Assembly (NCBI GenBank): GCA_947167845.1 | Contig: CAMVJQ010000023.1 | Location: forward strand, 1 to 35,880 | Origin: an uncultured Prevotella sp. | Lineage (GTDB): Bacteria > Bacteroidota > Bacteroidia > Bacteroidales > Bacteroidaceae | DNA length: 35,880 bases | Direction: 5' to 3' | In this document: piece after piece, positions 6,999 through 15,532 of the stretch | Numbering within the stretch: position 1 is the stretch's first letter | Layout: every line of letters begins with the position of its first letter | Notes under the pieces: generated by a model | Database searches by the model: none | Seen by the model: only the letters and a program-made list of their open reading frames with translations | Told to the model about the DNA's origin: nothing | Program-made: the position numbers and the translations under genes

Positions 6999-8547
6999 AC
7001 TTGGCCGACCGTGCCTCTCTCTTAAGAGCACTGGCTATCTCCTGTGGACTAAGGGTGACAGGGCCCTTCATCAGTTCCGGTACATTGTAACTCTTCATCA
7101 ACTGCCGATGATAGTCGGGATTGCTACAGGGCAATTCAAATGGCTTGGATCCCTTGCCTTGACTGTCAATATGAGCGATGAAAGGACGCGTGAAGGTGCC
7201 GTCAGTCCGTCGTGAGGAGAAGACGATCCACCGGCCACTGCTCGACCATACATGATAACTCTCCGTCTGGTCTGAATTGCATTCAGTCAAAGGTCCGACG
7301 TCCCCCGTCTTCAGATCCATCATCCACAGGTCGGCGTCGTGATGCCAGATATGGAAACAGCCATAACGGGCGACGGTGAAGAGCAGACGGCGTCCGTCGG
7401 GCGAAATCCGGGGCAAGGTGGCACTACGGTCATACTTGGCCGCATCGAACACCAGTTCACGCTCACCGAACTGACGGGTCGCCGGGTCGTAGGACATCCT
7501 ATAGATATTATACTTCAGTTCCCTGGAACGCATCACGATCTCCTGCTCCGGGGTACGGGTGTCGACATACACCTTCTGCGACAAGGAATCCTTCCTGTAA
7601 GGTTGATAGGCGAAATGGGCACTACAGAAATAGAGCCAGCGCCCGTCGGGCGACCAACTGGGGAATATCTCCAGTTCGTCGGTCTGAGGATCGATGACCT
7701 TCATCTCATCCCGCTTCAGGTCATATATCATCAAGTCGCTCTCTGAGTCAAGCACCTCAATCTTGTCGGTACCACTCGTATGGAAAGCCTGCATCGTCTT
7801 ATTGGCAGAATAGGCTATCAGTGGCTGAGAAGGATGCCAGGCAGGATAGGCGCCGGAGGTAGGCGCATCTGCCCGCTTCAGGTTGACCTTATAGACTGAA
7901 TCGTCGTAGGCTATGAGCGTCCCGCCATGCGTCTGACGAGCATGAAACTGCATCCGCCGGGGATTATAATTCTGATAGTTATGGCAGTTGACACACTGGC
8001 CTCCCGACTCCGTACTGCAAAGCATATTGTCGACAATCACACGTTCATCGAAATTCTCCAGACAACGTTGGTTGATGGTCAACTCCTCGTAAGCGACGTA
8101 AGAAGGCGAGATGAGGCGGTAACTGAGCCATGGATCGATACTGTCCTTTGACACATAAATCTGGAACGGACGAAGTCTGAGCCACCTTCCGCCTTTACGT
8201 ACAAAAATCTCCACATCGATAGATTTCCCCTTTGCTGCTGCCGTCAGTTTGCGCCACTCTTCAATCGGCGGACAAGCCTTGATACCTTCACAAACGATCT
8301 CCCCCCCATTAGCGGAAAAACGGGTAAGAGCATCTTCGACACCCACCAGCAGTTCAAAGCAGAGCGGGGCTATATTAGCAGGTACCGTCACATTGGTATA
8401 GTCGGGATAGATATTCGGCGGCACCTGGGTCTTTACGAAATCCTTCGGTATGGAAGCGCCCCCACAAGCGATAAGCAACGCACAATGCACAATGCATAAT
8501 GCACAATTCTTAATGCACAATGCACAATTCTTTATCTTGGTAATCAT
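6985..8547 (-). CDS. Lipoprotein with CxxCH heme-type motif and PD40/TolB-like propeller
   Basis: A 520-residue protein, numbered from the ATG at 8547 (MITKIKN). An upstream TTG gives three more residues but lies in a repeat and is rejected. The signal sequence ends in a lipobox (LLIAC) and is encoded by tandem repeat DNA. Residues about 35-175 form an uncharacterised N-terminal domain. Then CVNCH at 185-189 fits a single c-type heme site, followed by a beta-propeller with PD40-type strands (AYPAWHPSQPLIAYSAN, FPSWSPDGRWLYFCSA, LPRISPDGRRLLFTVA, YHVWSSSGRWIVFSS). PD40 propellers occur in TolB and peptidase accessory domains; heme binding is inferred from the motif only. It is last in the operon after DUF6057, and both may act together. 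The function is unknown. Confidence 0.82.
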   Translation of the reverse strand: MITKIKNCALCIKNCALCIVHCALLIACGGASIPKDFVKTQVPPNIYPDYTNVTVPANIAPLCFELLVGVEDALTRFSANGGEIVCEGIKACPPIEEWRKLTAAAKGKSIDVEIFVRKGGRWLRLRPFQIYVSKDSIDPWLSYRLISPSYVAYEELTINQRCLENFDERVIVDNMLCSTESGGQCVNCHNYQNYNPRRMQFHARQTHGGTLIAYDDSVYKVNLKRADAPTSGAYPAWHPSQPLIAYSANKTMQAFHTSGTDKIEVLDSESDLMIYDLKRDEMKVIDPQTDELEIFPSWSPDGRWLYFCSAHFAYQPYRKDSLSQKVYVDTRTPEQEIVMRSRELKYNIYRMSYDPATRQFGERELVFDAAKYDRSATLPRISPDGRRLLFTVARYGCFHIWHHDADLWMMDLKTGDVGPLTECNSDQTESYHVWSSSGRWIVFSSRRTDGTFTRPFIAHIDSQGKGSKPFELPCSNPDYHRQLMKSYNVPELMKGPVTLSPQEIASALKREARSAKFISR

Positions 8548-8580
8548 AATTCTCAATTTTCAATTCTCAATTGTCAATTA
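8479..8580 (-). repeat. AT-rich junction repeat and start cassette (DUF6057 / propeller gene)
   Basis: On the minus strand, units of AATTGAGAATTGAAAATTG begin at the stop of the DUF6057 gene and run into ATTATGATTACCAAGA, which holds the next start codon. Units of AATTGTGCATTGTGCATT then continue inside the coding sequence to about 8479 and encode most of the signal peptide. The same layout occurs at 12158-12260, and the upstream part also at 17246-17287 and 21164-21208. Confidence 0.85.
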
Positions 8581-10367
8581 AAGAAGTAATGATAGAAATA
8601 GGTGTCATGGAAACGGTCGTAAAGGGCTGAAGCGACCGATTCATTCACCTGACCGTGATGCTGCTCCATTGCAGCCAGGAATTCATCGCATCGCTTGACC
8701 ACCTGAGGGTCAAACGGCATACGACTGGTATCCACTTCATCTGAGAGCCGACCGAAAAGACAGGCTGCTTCCTGATAGTGCAGTGGAGCCCGCTGCTCGG
8801 GATGCAACTCCGTGTACTGATAGAACTGCAGCCAGAACACCTGCATATTGCGCAACTGCAAGGCAGCCAGCAACGACTGTTCCTGATAAATGGGATTCTG
8901 GCTTTCTGCACTTGCGAAATGATTTATCATAAACTGCTCGCAGTCTGCATTATCTGAGGTGAGATAGTCATCATCATTCTTCAGCATATAGAGAATGGGA
9001 CGCAGTTCTGGGTCGTTGGTCATCAGACGGGGATTACGCAGGAAAGCCTCGTACTTCTCACACCATTTCCGCTGGAAGGTGGTCTTCCTCAGGATGCTGA
9101 TATACTTTCTGACTGCTTCCTGCTCGCCGTTCAGGAGCGCACACTTCACCATCATCTTCACCCCCTCTACACTCCAGCCATACTCTACCCCATCCTCGAT
9201 GCACCAACGGTAGCAGAAGTTCAGCAGGCCATAGTTCAGATAGAGTTTCTTGCCGTCAATATGCAGCAGACGAGTTGGAAACGGTGAGGACGACGGACTA
9301 TTACCGTTGGGATAGTGATACATCTCGCTGCCCTGCCGCCCGAGACGGAACAGGGCAAGATTGCGCATCATACAGATGTCACGGGTAGGGTGATTGACAT
9401 CGGCTGACAATTTGATGACTTGTTCCCAGTCTTGTCGGTCAAGGGCACGGCTCATCCGCAACTCCCGGCGGAAGTTGCCGTCCTTATACCAGAATATACA
9501 TGTAGCGAGCACTAGAACCACTGTTAAGAGAACAGGCTTATATCCAGCCTTCTCAGGCCATCTCACAAGCGCCATCGTCACCAATACCAGCACCAGCAAG
9601 ACGTATGGAATGTAAAAGACTGGATAACCTTTGTCATTCATCTGAAACACAGGCAGGGCTGTCCAATAGATATTCACCATATTTGTCTCATGATAGACTA
9701 AATAATAGCAAAAAAGGGGTATAGCGGCGATGGCAGGAATGGCTATGAGCGTAGTGACAATCGCTGCACGCCGGCTCTTAGCGGTACGCCAGGAAGAAAC
9801 TGCCATCAGCAAGAGAGCCAGCAAACCATAGAACCCAAACAGTGGATAGCCACAGACGGCTGTCAGTATTAGGAAAGCCAAAGACAAGTGCACATACCTT
9901 GCAGAAAGCCATCTGTAACAGCCAACCAACGAGACAACAACTATTACCCCCAAAGTGGCGACAAAGTAATAGCCACGCAACTTAAGATAGTAAATCCAAT
10001 AGCCCAGACTGACATCACTTATCAGCAGGAGAACAACCGGCACCAGCGCCACAGCAGCCCATCGGGCAGGAATACGGAAAGCCACCAATGTCACAACTAC
10101 CAGCACTGCCCAGCAGAGGCATAGCAGGACAACACCAAGCACAGGATACATGAAGTACTGCGTCAGATAGACACCTGCCCAGGAGAGCAGGCCGCCTGAT
10201 GACACCATACACTGCTGAAAGAAAAGCGGGGTGTTGAGAAAGAGACTTCGTTCCTGCACACGATAAAGGACGTCGGCGTCAAATGCCGACAGTGCAACGG
10301 CTATCAGAACCAGTCCCACAAAAGGAACGGCAACCAGCCATTTACGGGAAGAGGCTGTCGCTGACAT
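8574..10367 (-). CDS. DUF6057 family integral membrane protein
   Basis: A 597-residue protein from the ATG at 10367. A TTG at 10409 would overlap the SusD2 stop (translational coupling) and add 14 residues; it cannot be excluded. The N-terminal two thirds is strongly hydrophobic with about eight to ten membrane spans, e.g. LVAVPFVGLVLIAVALSAF, VLGVVLLCLCWAVLVVVTLV, VALVPVVLLLISDVSLGYW, ATLGVIVVVSLVGC, YIPYVLLVLVLVTMALV, LLTVVLVLATCIFW. The rest (about residue 310 on) is a soluble helical region that looks TPR-like. This layout fits DUF6057, a Bacteroidetes family of unknown function that I recall near SusC/SusD and propeller genes. It is probably in the inner membrane with its tail in the periplasm. 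No enzymatic motif was recognised. Confidence 0.75.
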   Translation of the reverse strand: MSATASSRKWLVAVPFVGLVLIAVALSAFDADVLYRVQERSLFLNTPLFFQQCMVSSGGLLSWAGVYLTQYFMYPVLGVVLLCLCWAVLVVVTLVAFRIPARWAAVALVPVVLLLISDVSLGYWIYYLKLRGYYFVATLGVIVVVSLVGCYRWLSARYVHLSLAFLILTAVCGYPLFGFYGLLALLLMAVSSWRTAKSRRAAIVTTLIAIPAIAAIPLFCYYLVYHETNMVNIYWTALPVFQMNDKGYPVFYIPYVLLVLVLVTMALVRWPEKAGYKPVLLTVVLVLATCIFWYKDGNFRRELRMSRALDRQDWEQVIKLSADVNHPTRDICMMRNLALFRLGRQGSEMYHYPNGNSPSSSPFPTRLLHIDGKKLYLNYGLLNFCYRWCIEDGVEYGWSVEGVKMMVKCALLNGEQEAVRKYISILRKTTFQRKWCEKYEAFLRNPRLMTNDPELRPILYMLKNDDDYLTSDNADCEQFMINHFASAESQNPIYQEQSLLAALQLRNMQVFWLQFYQYTELHPEQRAPLHYQEAACLFGRLSDEVDTSRMPFDPQVVKRCDEFLAAMEQHHGQVNESVASALYDRFHDTYFYHYFFN

Positions 10368-10401
10368 CTTGCCAGCGGCAGCCTCATTACGATATTGATG
10401 C

Positions 10402-12228
10402 TTACTCAATGCCTATCTTTCCGTTCCACTGCAGATACCACTTGCGGGGATCGCTCAATGCCTGGATACCAGCATCCGACATCTTGTTCTCCGCACCTTT
10501 TCGGGCACTGATCTTGTCGACCATGAACTGTCCGGGATTGCTGCTACGCATGGCAAAACGCATGATGTCATAATAGCGGGTTCCCTCGAAGGCAAACTCC
10601 AGTGCCTCCTCTGTCAGCAGCAGATTGCTGACATACGCCTGGAATGTAGCAGTCTGCTCTGCCTCCGTCTTCAGCGTATCCACCGGCAACTGATAATACT
10701 CGTTGAGCGGCGTGAAGCCCGAACCACGGGTATGAACACCTATTGTATTCATCGTCGAGGTGGTGCGGTTGTTGGCAAGAGCCTCAGCGGTGAAGATGCC
10801 GTAACGGGAAGCCGGGAAGTCGAACTGGCTAATCCACGTTGAATCACTTTGAGAGTAGTAGGGATAGACCTCTTCACTGAGCACCTGATTGTTCAGGCCT
10901 TGTGACAGGATCTGGAACGCCATACGGGGATAGCCAGCCATATTCAGGGCCTCAGCCATGCGCAGGTAGACCATCATCTTGCGGTAGACATGTACATTAC
11001 GCGTTGAATACTTACTGATAGTCTGTGTCTCGATCTGCTCACCGGTATTCTTGTCGCGTGTATAGCCTTCCGACCAGTAATAGAACAGGCGCAAGTCACC
11101 CGAACGATGGTACGACATGCCCTTGGGAGCATAGGTGACCGAGGTCGCGTTTGTTCCCACGCAACAATGCTGCTGACTCTCCGAAATCTCAATCATACGC
11201 GTTGAGGGAGTCAAACTATACTTATAGTCATTCTCCTCGCGCGAATTGAACAGATTGCGCAACTCGCTGTAGTTACCCTCGGCACGAATAGAGTCACAGG
11301 GAATCATCGTGATCAGTTCCGAATTGTCCATATAAGCCTCCTGTGCAGAAAGGGAGCCCCAGAATCTGATACTGTTCCACGTGGTGCTGCCAGGAGACCA
11401 CGTATAGAGGTTGATACCTGTAGGATACGTGGAATTCATGCCATTGCGCTCAGAGATGTACTTATAGTAGCGCAGGGCTGCCTGCCTGTAGAGTTCGGTC
11501 GAACCACTGGCACTGGCCTGCCACAGATAGAGATCGCCCAGCACGATATTGATGGGGAACCAGAAGAAGCGCGAGTCTGTATTACGGATAGTGCCATAGT
11601 AAGGATACTCACGGCCGTATTTCTCAGCCAGCGGCAGCAAGTCATTGATGAAATACTGGCAGACGGCCTGCAGGTCGTACATGGGATAGGTGGCCTCTGC
11701 CTCCTGCTTGGTCAGGATCGGGTCGGTCACGAATGGCACGCTTCCATAGTTGAGCACCAACTGCAGATAAGTCCATGCACGGATAGCCTTTGTTGCGGCA
11801 TACTCCTTCATGAAGATGTACTCATTGCGGTTGTTCTTCAAGGCCGTGTCGGCATGCGCTATGAAATAGTTGCAGTTGTTGATGACGGCATAATAGTCGC
11901 GCGGCACATTATACTGGTTGTTGTCACCGACATTGAAAAGAGCCACATCACGCAGGTCGCTGCTGGCAACACTGGTGACATCGACCAGGTCGCCTCTCAC
12001 CTCACCGAGCAGGATCGTACGGTCGGCCAGTGACTGCAACTTACTGAGGATGCCTGTCATCGAATAGATGGAGTCGGTGGCATTGTTAAGATGCTCCTTA
12101 TCAGCATAGATGATGTTGTCAGAATCCCGCTCGAAGAAATCCGCACAACCGGCAAGCAATGCACAATTCACAATGCACAATGCACAATACACAATGCACG
12201 ATGCACTATTTTTTATCTTGGTAATCAT
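10402..12228 (-). CDS. SusD/RagB family glycan-binding lipoprotein (SusD2)
   Basis: A 608-residue protein from the ATG at 12228 (MITKIKNSASC); the upstream TTG is rejected. The lipobox LLAGC places the lipidated Cys at 28. The start of the mature protein (ADFFERDSDNIIY) is SusD-like. Further SusD features are ATKAIRAWTYLQLVLNYGSVPFV, the TPR-rich helical body, and the late YYDIMRFAMRSSNPG block. SusD proteins sit on the outer face of the outer membrane and form the lid of a SusC transporter; here the partner is SusC2 directly upstream (31-base gap of repeat DNA). Its signal peptide is encoded by the same repeat family as that of the propeller lipoprotein. Specificity cannot be read from the sequence; arabino-oligosaccharides are inferred from context. 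Confidence 0.92.
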   Translation of the reverse strand: MITKIKNSASCIVYCALCIVNCALLAGCADFFERDSDNIIYADKEHLNNATDSIYSMTGILSKLQSLADRTILLGEVRGDLVDVTSVASSDLRDVALFNVGDNNQYNVPRDYYAVINNCNYFIAHADTALKNNRNEYIFMKEYAATKAIRAWTYLQLVLNYGSVPFVTDPILTKQEAEATYPMYDLQAVCQYFINDLLPLAEKYGREYPYYGTIRNTDSRFFWFPINIVLGDLYLWQASASGSTELYRQAALRYYKYISERNGMNSTYPTGINLYTWSPGSTTWNSIRFWGSLSAQEAYMDNSELITMIPCDSIRAEGNYSELRNLFNSREENDYKYSLTPSTRMIEISESQQHCCVGTNATSVTYAPKGMSYHRSGDLRLFYYWSEGYTRDKNTGEQIETQTISKYSTRNVHVYRKMMVYLRMAEALNMAGYPRMAFQILSQGLNNQVLSEEVYPYYSQSDSTWISQFDFPASRYGIFTAEALANNRTTSTMNTIGVHTRGSGFTPLNEYYQLPVDTLKTEAEQTATFQAYVSNLLLTEEALEFAFEGTRYYDIMRFAMRSSNPGQFMVDKISARKGAENKMSDAGIQALSDPRKWYLQWNGKIGIE

Positions 12229-12260
12229 AATTCTCAATTTTCAATTCTCAATTTTCAATT
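12158..12260 (-). repeat. AT-rich junction repeat and start cassette (SusC2 / SusD2)
   Basis: The repeat begins within the stop region of SusC2 and continues through ATTATGATTACCAAGA at the SusD2 start. It then extends into the gene as GTGCATTGTGTATTGTGCATT-like units to about 12158. This is the same two-part arrangement as at 8479-8580. Confidence 0.85.
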
Positions 12261-15200
12261 ACAAGTTGATCTTCACTCCAGCCACCACTGAACGACTCTG
12301 AGCCAACTGCCCCAGGTCTATACCCTGACCGATGACGTTGCCCGTCATGGTGAACTCAGGATCAGCGCCCAGATACTTGGTGAGCGTAAACACATTGTTA
12401 GCCTGTACCCAGAACTGCAGACCCTGGATGAACTCCGACCTCAGGGGGAGGTCATAACTCAGAGTGACTGACTTCAAGCGCAAGTAACTGCCATCCTCAA
12501 TCCAACGATTGCTGAAGCGCGAGTTGCCCATAGGATCCTGGAACGTGATCTGAGGAATGTCGGTCGTCTGGCCTTCTACCTGCCAACGACGGGTAAGGGC
12601 CGTCGTCTGGTTCATGAAGCGGGAACCGCCTTCCAACTGGGCACGCATATAGTTATACACATCGTTGCCGAGAGAATAGTTGAAACGCACGTCAAGTTTA
12701 AACCGCTTCCAGCCGACGGAGGTAAAGATGTTACCATACAGGTCGGGGTTCGGGTCACCGATGACGGTACGGTCGGCCTCCGTGATCTGATGGTCGCCAT
12801 CAAGGTCGGCGAAGTGGATGTCACCAGCGCCGAAGTACTTGCGGTCAACACCATTATCGGCCAGGACATACAACGAAGCACTCTCTGCCTCTTCAGTGGT
12901 AGAGAACACGCCAAGCGACTGGTAGCCATAGAATACGTTGGCGGCCTGCCCGATCTGGGTGCGGATAGTGGCACCGTAGACACTATTGTCAACATACTGT
13001 GCGCCATCGGCCAGTTCCTTGATTTTATTCTTGTAGTGACCTACACTACCCCCCAACTGCCACTGCCAGTCCTTCAGATTCAGCACCTTGAACGTGGCGG
13101 AGACGTCGAAACCTGTGTTCTCCAACTTACCGCTGTTCGACCAGTTCTTGTCAAGACCTGACAGGAATCCGAGTGACTGCATCGTGAGCAGGTTACTGGT
13201 GCTGCTCTTGAAGAAGTTGGCAGACAGAGCAATGCGGTTGTTGAGCAGACTGGTCTCCAGTCCGACATTGAAGCGACGGGTCGTCTCCCACTGGATCTTC
13301 GTATTGCCGATACCGTTGAACGACAGGCCTGCAATAGCATGCAGATACTGCTGTGCACGGAAATAACTGCGGGCGGCATAATAGTCGATATCATCATTTC
13401 CACTGACATCAAAGCCAGCCGTCAGGCGCAGATAGTCGATGCCCTTCACCTTGGCCAGCCAAGGCTCATTGGTCATCACCCACGAGGCCTGAACACTTGG
13501 GAAGAGTCCCCAGGCGGCATTAAGCATGCGGATATTACCACCATCCTGTCCAAAGCGTGAAGAACCGTCGGCCGTCAGGTTTGCCTGCAGGAAGTAACGG
13601 CCCAGGAAATTATACTCTGCCTGTGCATACATAGACATGGCGTTCCAGTTATCATCCGTTCCACCGTCGCCCGTATTCTTCAGGCTTGAACTCATGAACG
13701 GTGTCTTATCATTACCCGTGTCATAACCCAACTGAGAGTTCATGGTGTAACTTTCCCAGTTGATGCGGACACCGCCGAAGACATGGATGTCATGAGCACC
13801 GTAGCGGTTCTGCCAGTCGAGGCGCGTATCACTCATCACGGAGTTCTGCTTCGATGCCAGCGAACGGACCTCGTTATTACGGGTATCGCCAATGCTGCTG
13901 ACATAGTAACTCGGTGTTCCATTGATCGGGATGTAGTACATCTCGTTGGTGTTCACCAGATTATAACTGAAGTGCTCTGAGAGGGTCAAGTTAGCATGGA
14001 TCTTGATCTTCGGCGTCACCGAGAGGTTAAGCATCGAGTTCTCAAAGCGGTTCTTGTTCTCAGCATCCGCATACTCATTAATGGCTGCGGGATTGCCGAG
14101 TTTCCAGTTATATCCATTGTAACTGGCCAAAGCCTCAGAGAGGTATGACTCCTCATTGATATCATAGTGAGAGTCGCTGAGTTTACCACGGCCGTAACTG
14201 TATGGGCTCAGGAACGGACTCTTCACGTATGCCAGGAAGGCAGGAGAAGTCGGTGTCCCCTCATCGTAACTCTCAGGAGCGCCATCATTACGGATATTAC
14301 GCGTGGTGTTGGCAAACGAGGCATCGAAGCGGACGTCAACACGACGCGAGAGATTGATATCCGTATTGAAACGGATGTTCAGGCGCCCCATACCATTATA
14401 TTTCAGGGTGCTCTTCTGGTTCGTATAGCCTACAGAGAGGTTGTAATTGGCCACTTCATCACCACCTTCCACGTTGATACCATAGTTCTGGGTCATCGCC
14501 GTGCGATATACCAGGTCCTTCCAGTCGGTATTCTGGTGGTACTGCGTGTAATAATAGTAATTGGGATCCTCATTGAGGAACTTAAACTCGCGGTTGGTGG
14601 TGTTTGTCGTCTTCAACAACTCAGAAGCATAACTTCTGTACTGCTCTGCCCCCATGACAGAGAGGAACTTCGGCTTCAGCACCACACCGGCAGAGATGTT
14701 TGCCGTGATACGGGTAGCCATCGATTTGTTGCGGCGTGTCTGCACCAGGATGACACCATTGGCACCCTTGGCACCATACAGTGCCGTTCCGTTGCGCATC
14801 ACCGTCACCTTCTCAATATCATTGGGATTAATATTCGAAAGTACGTCGTTGTAGAATCCGTCGTGCAGCATCACACGGTTATACTGCTGGTCATAGATGA
14901 CGCCGTCAACCACGATGAGCGGCTGGGCATTCACATTCAGAGAGTTAAGACCCTGAATGAACATCACGCTTCCCACGCCCGGTGTGCCGTTGCGGCTGAT
15001 GGTGTAAACCTGCCCTCCCAACTGCTTCTGGATCTCGTCTTTGATATTGACGGAATTCGTGTATTTGAAGTCAGTGGCCTGATAATCGTTACGCACGCTC
15101 GTCTCTGCCTGATACTCCGCATTGAAGATGGCCGGGTAGAGGCAGGAAGTCTTCTGCTGCTCACCGGGCATCAGACCCTGACGCACAGGATTGTAATCCG

Positions 15201-15513
15201 GTGTACGGACGAAGATCGAAGTGGTAAACACAGGAACTTTCAGTTCATAACTACCGTCATCATCAGTCAGAGCACTGTATCCATCGATACCGTCCGCCCG
15301 CACGATAGCACCCGCTATAGGCTTCTTCGTGGCAGCATCGGTCACGACACCGCGGACTGTTCTGGTCGGATAGTCTTTCTGCTTCTTCACGATGGCACGG
15401 ACAGTGGTCTCAGCCTCTTCCTCCGTATCATCGTCCTGGGCAACTACACTGACGGGGAATGCCATCAGCAGTGTAAGTCCAAATAATATATATCTTTTCA
15501 TATCCTTCATCAT
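12259..15513 (-). CDS. SusC/RagA family TonB-dependent outer-membrane transporter (SusC2)
   Basis: About 1084 residues from the ATG at 15513. ATGs at 15510 and 15501 (MKRYILFGLTLLMAFPVSVVAQ) are close alternatives; an ATG at 15543 would overlap the previous gene by 11 bases. After the signal peptide comes a carboxypeptidase-regulatory-like domain (RTVRGVVTDAATKKPIAGAI), then a plug domain with PLIVVDGVIYD and DIEKVTVMRNGTALYGAKGANG, then a long beta-barrel ending in SVVAGVKINL with the expected terminal aromatic/hydrophobic pattern. SusC proteins import oligosaccharides using TonB energy and pair with SusD. The start of the plug lacks the usual TonB-box spacing I would expect, but I cannot judge this firmly. 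It is one of two complete SusCD pairs in the operon. Confidence 0.92.
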   Translation of the reverse strand: MMKDMKRYILFGLTLLMAFPVSVVAQDDDTEEEAETTVRAIVKKQKDYPTRTVRGVVTDAATKKPIAGAIVRADGIDGYSALTDDDGSYELKVPVFTTSIFVRTPDYNPVRQGLMPGEQQKTSCLYPAIFNAEYQAETSVRNDYQATDFKYTNSVNIKDEIQKQLGGQVYTISRNGTPGVGSVMFIQGLNSLNVNAQPLIVVDGVIYDQQYNRVMLHDGFYNDVLSNINPNDIEKVTVMRNGTALYGAKGANGVILVQTRRNKSMATRITANISAGVVLKPKFLSVMGAEQYRSYASELLKTTNTTNREFKFLNEDPNYYYYTQYHQNTDWKDLVYRTAMTQNYGINVEGGDEVANYNLSVGYTNQKSTLKYNGMGRLNIRFNTDINLSRRVDVRFDASFANTTRNIRNDGAPESYDEGTPTSPAFLAYVKSPFLSPYSYGRGKLSDSHYDINEESYLSEALASYNGYNWKLGNPAAINEYADAENKNRFENSMLNLSVTPKIKIHANLTLSEHFSYNLVNTNEMYYIPINGTPSYYVSSIGDTRNNEVRSLASKQNSVMSDTRLDWQNRYGAHDIHVFGGVRINWESYTMNSQLGYDTGNDKTPFMSSSLKNTGDGGTDDNWNAMSMYAQAEYNFLGRYFLQANLTADGSSRFGQDGGNIRMLNAAWGLFPSVQASWVMTNEPWLAKVKGIDYLRLTAGFDVSGNDDIDYYAARSYFRAQQYLHAIAGLSFNGIGNTKIQWETTRRFNVGLETSLLNNRIALSANFFKSSTSNLLTMQSLGFLSGLDKNWSNSGKLENTGFDVSATFKVLNLKDWQWQLGGSVGHYKNKIKELADGAQYVDNSVYGATIRTQIGQAANVFYGYQSLGVFSTTEEAESASLYVLADNGVDRKYFGAGDIHFADLDGDHQITEADRTVIGDPNPDLYGNIFTSVGWKRFKLDVRFNYSLGNDVYNYMRAQLEGGSRFMNQTTALTRRWQVEGQTTDIPQITFQDPMGNSRFSNRWIEDGSYLRLKSVTLSYDLPLRSEFIQGLQFWVQANNVFTLTKYLGADPEFTMTGNVIGQGIDLGQLAQSRSVVAGVKINL

Positions 15514-15532
15514 TCGTAGTTCAACATTACAT

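Noticed and set aside
8548..8556. TTG start giving MRIM at four operon genes (8556, 12237, 17266, 21186)
   Set aside because: The TTG is part of the AATTGAGAATT repeat; the ATG nine bases later in ATTATGATTACCAAG is shared by all four genes and leads straight into the signal peptide.
10368..10409. TTG start of the DUF6057 gene overlapping the SusD2 stop
   Set aside because: Possible by translational coupling, but the added 14 residues are polar and the ATG at 10367 is placed just before the first membrane span. Left as an alternative.
14167..15486. Long open frame (439 codons) on the plus strand opposite SusC2
   Set aside because: It is antisense to a clear SusC gene, has a His/Arg/Val-rich composition with no domain or signal peptide, and arises from codon bias. 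The same applies to long plus-strand frames at 197-1204, 1337-2260, 28060-29148 and 34827-35423.
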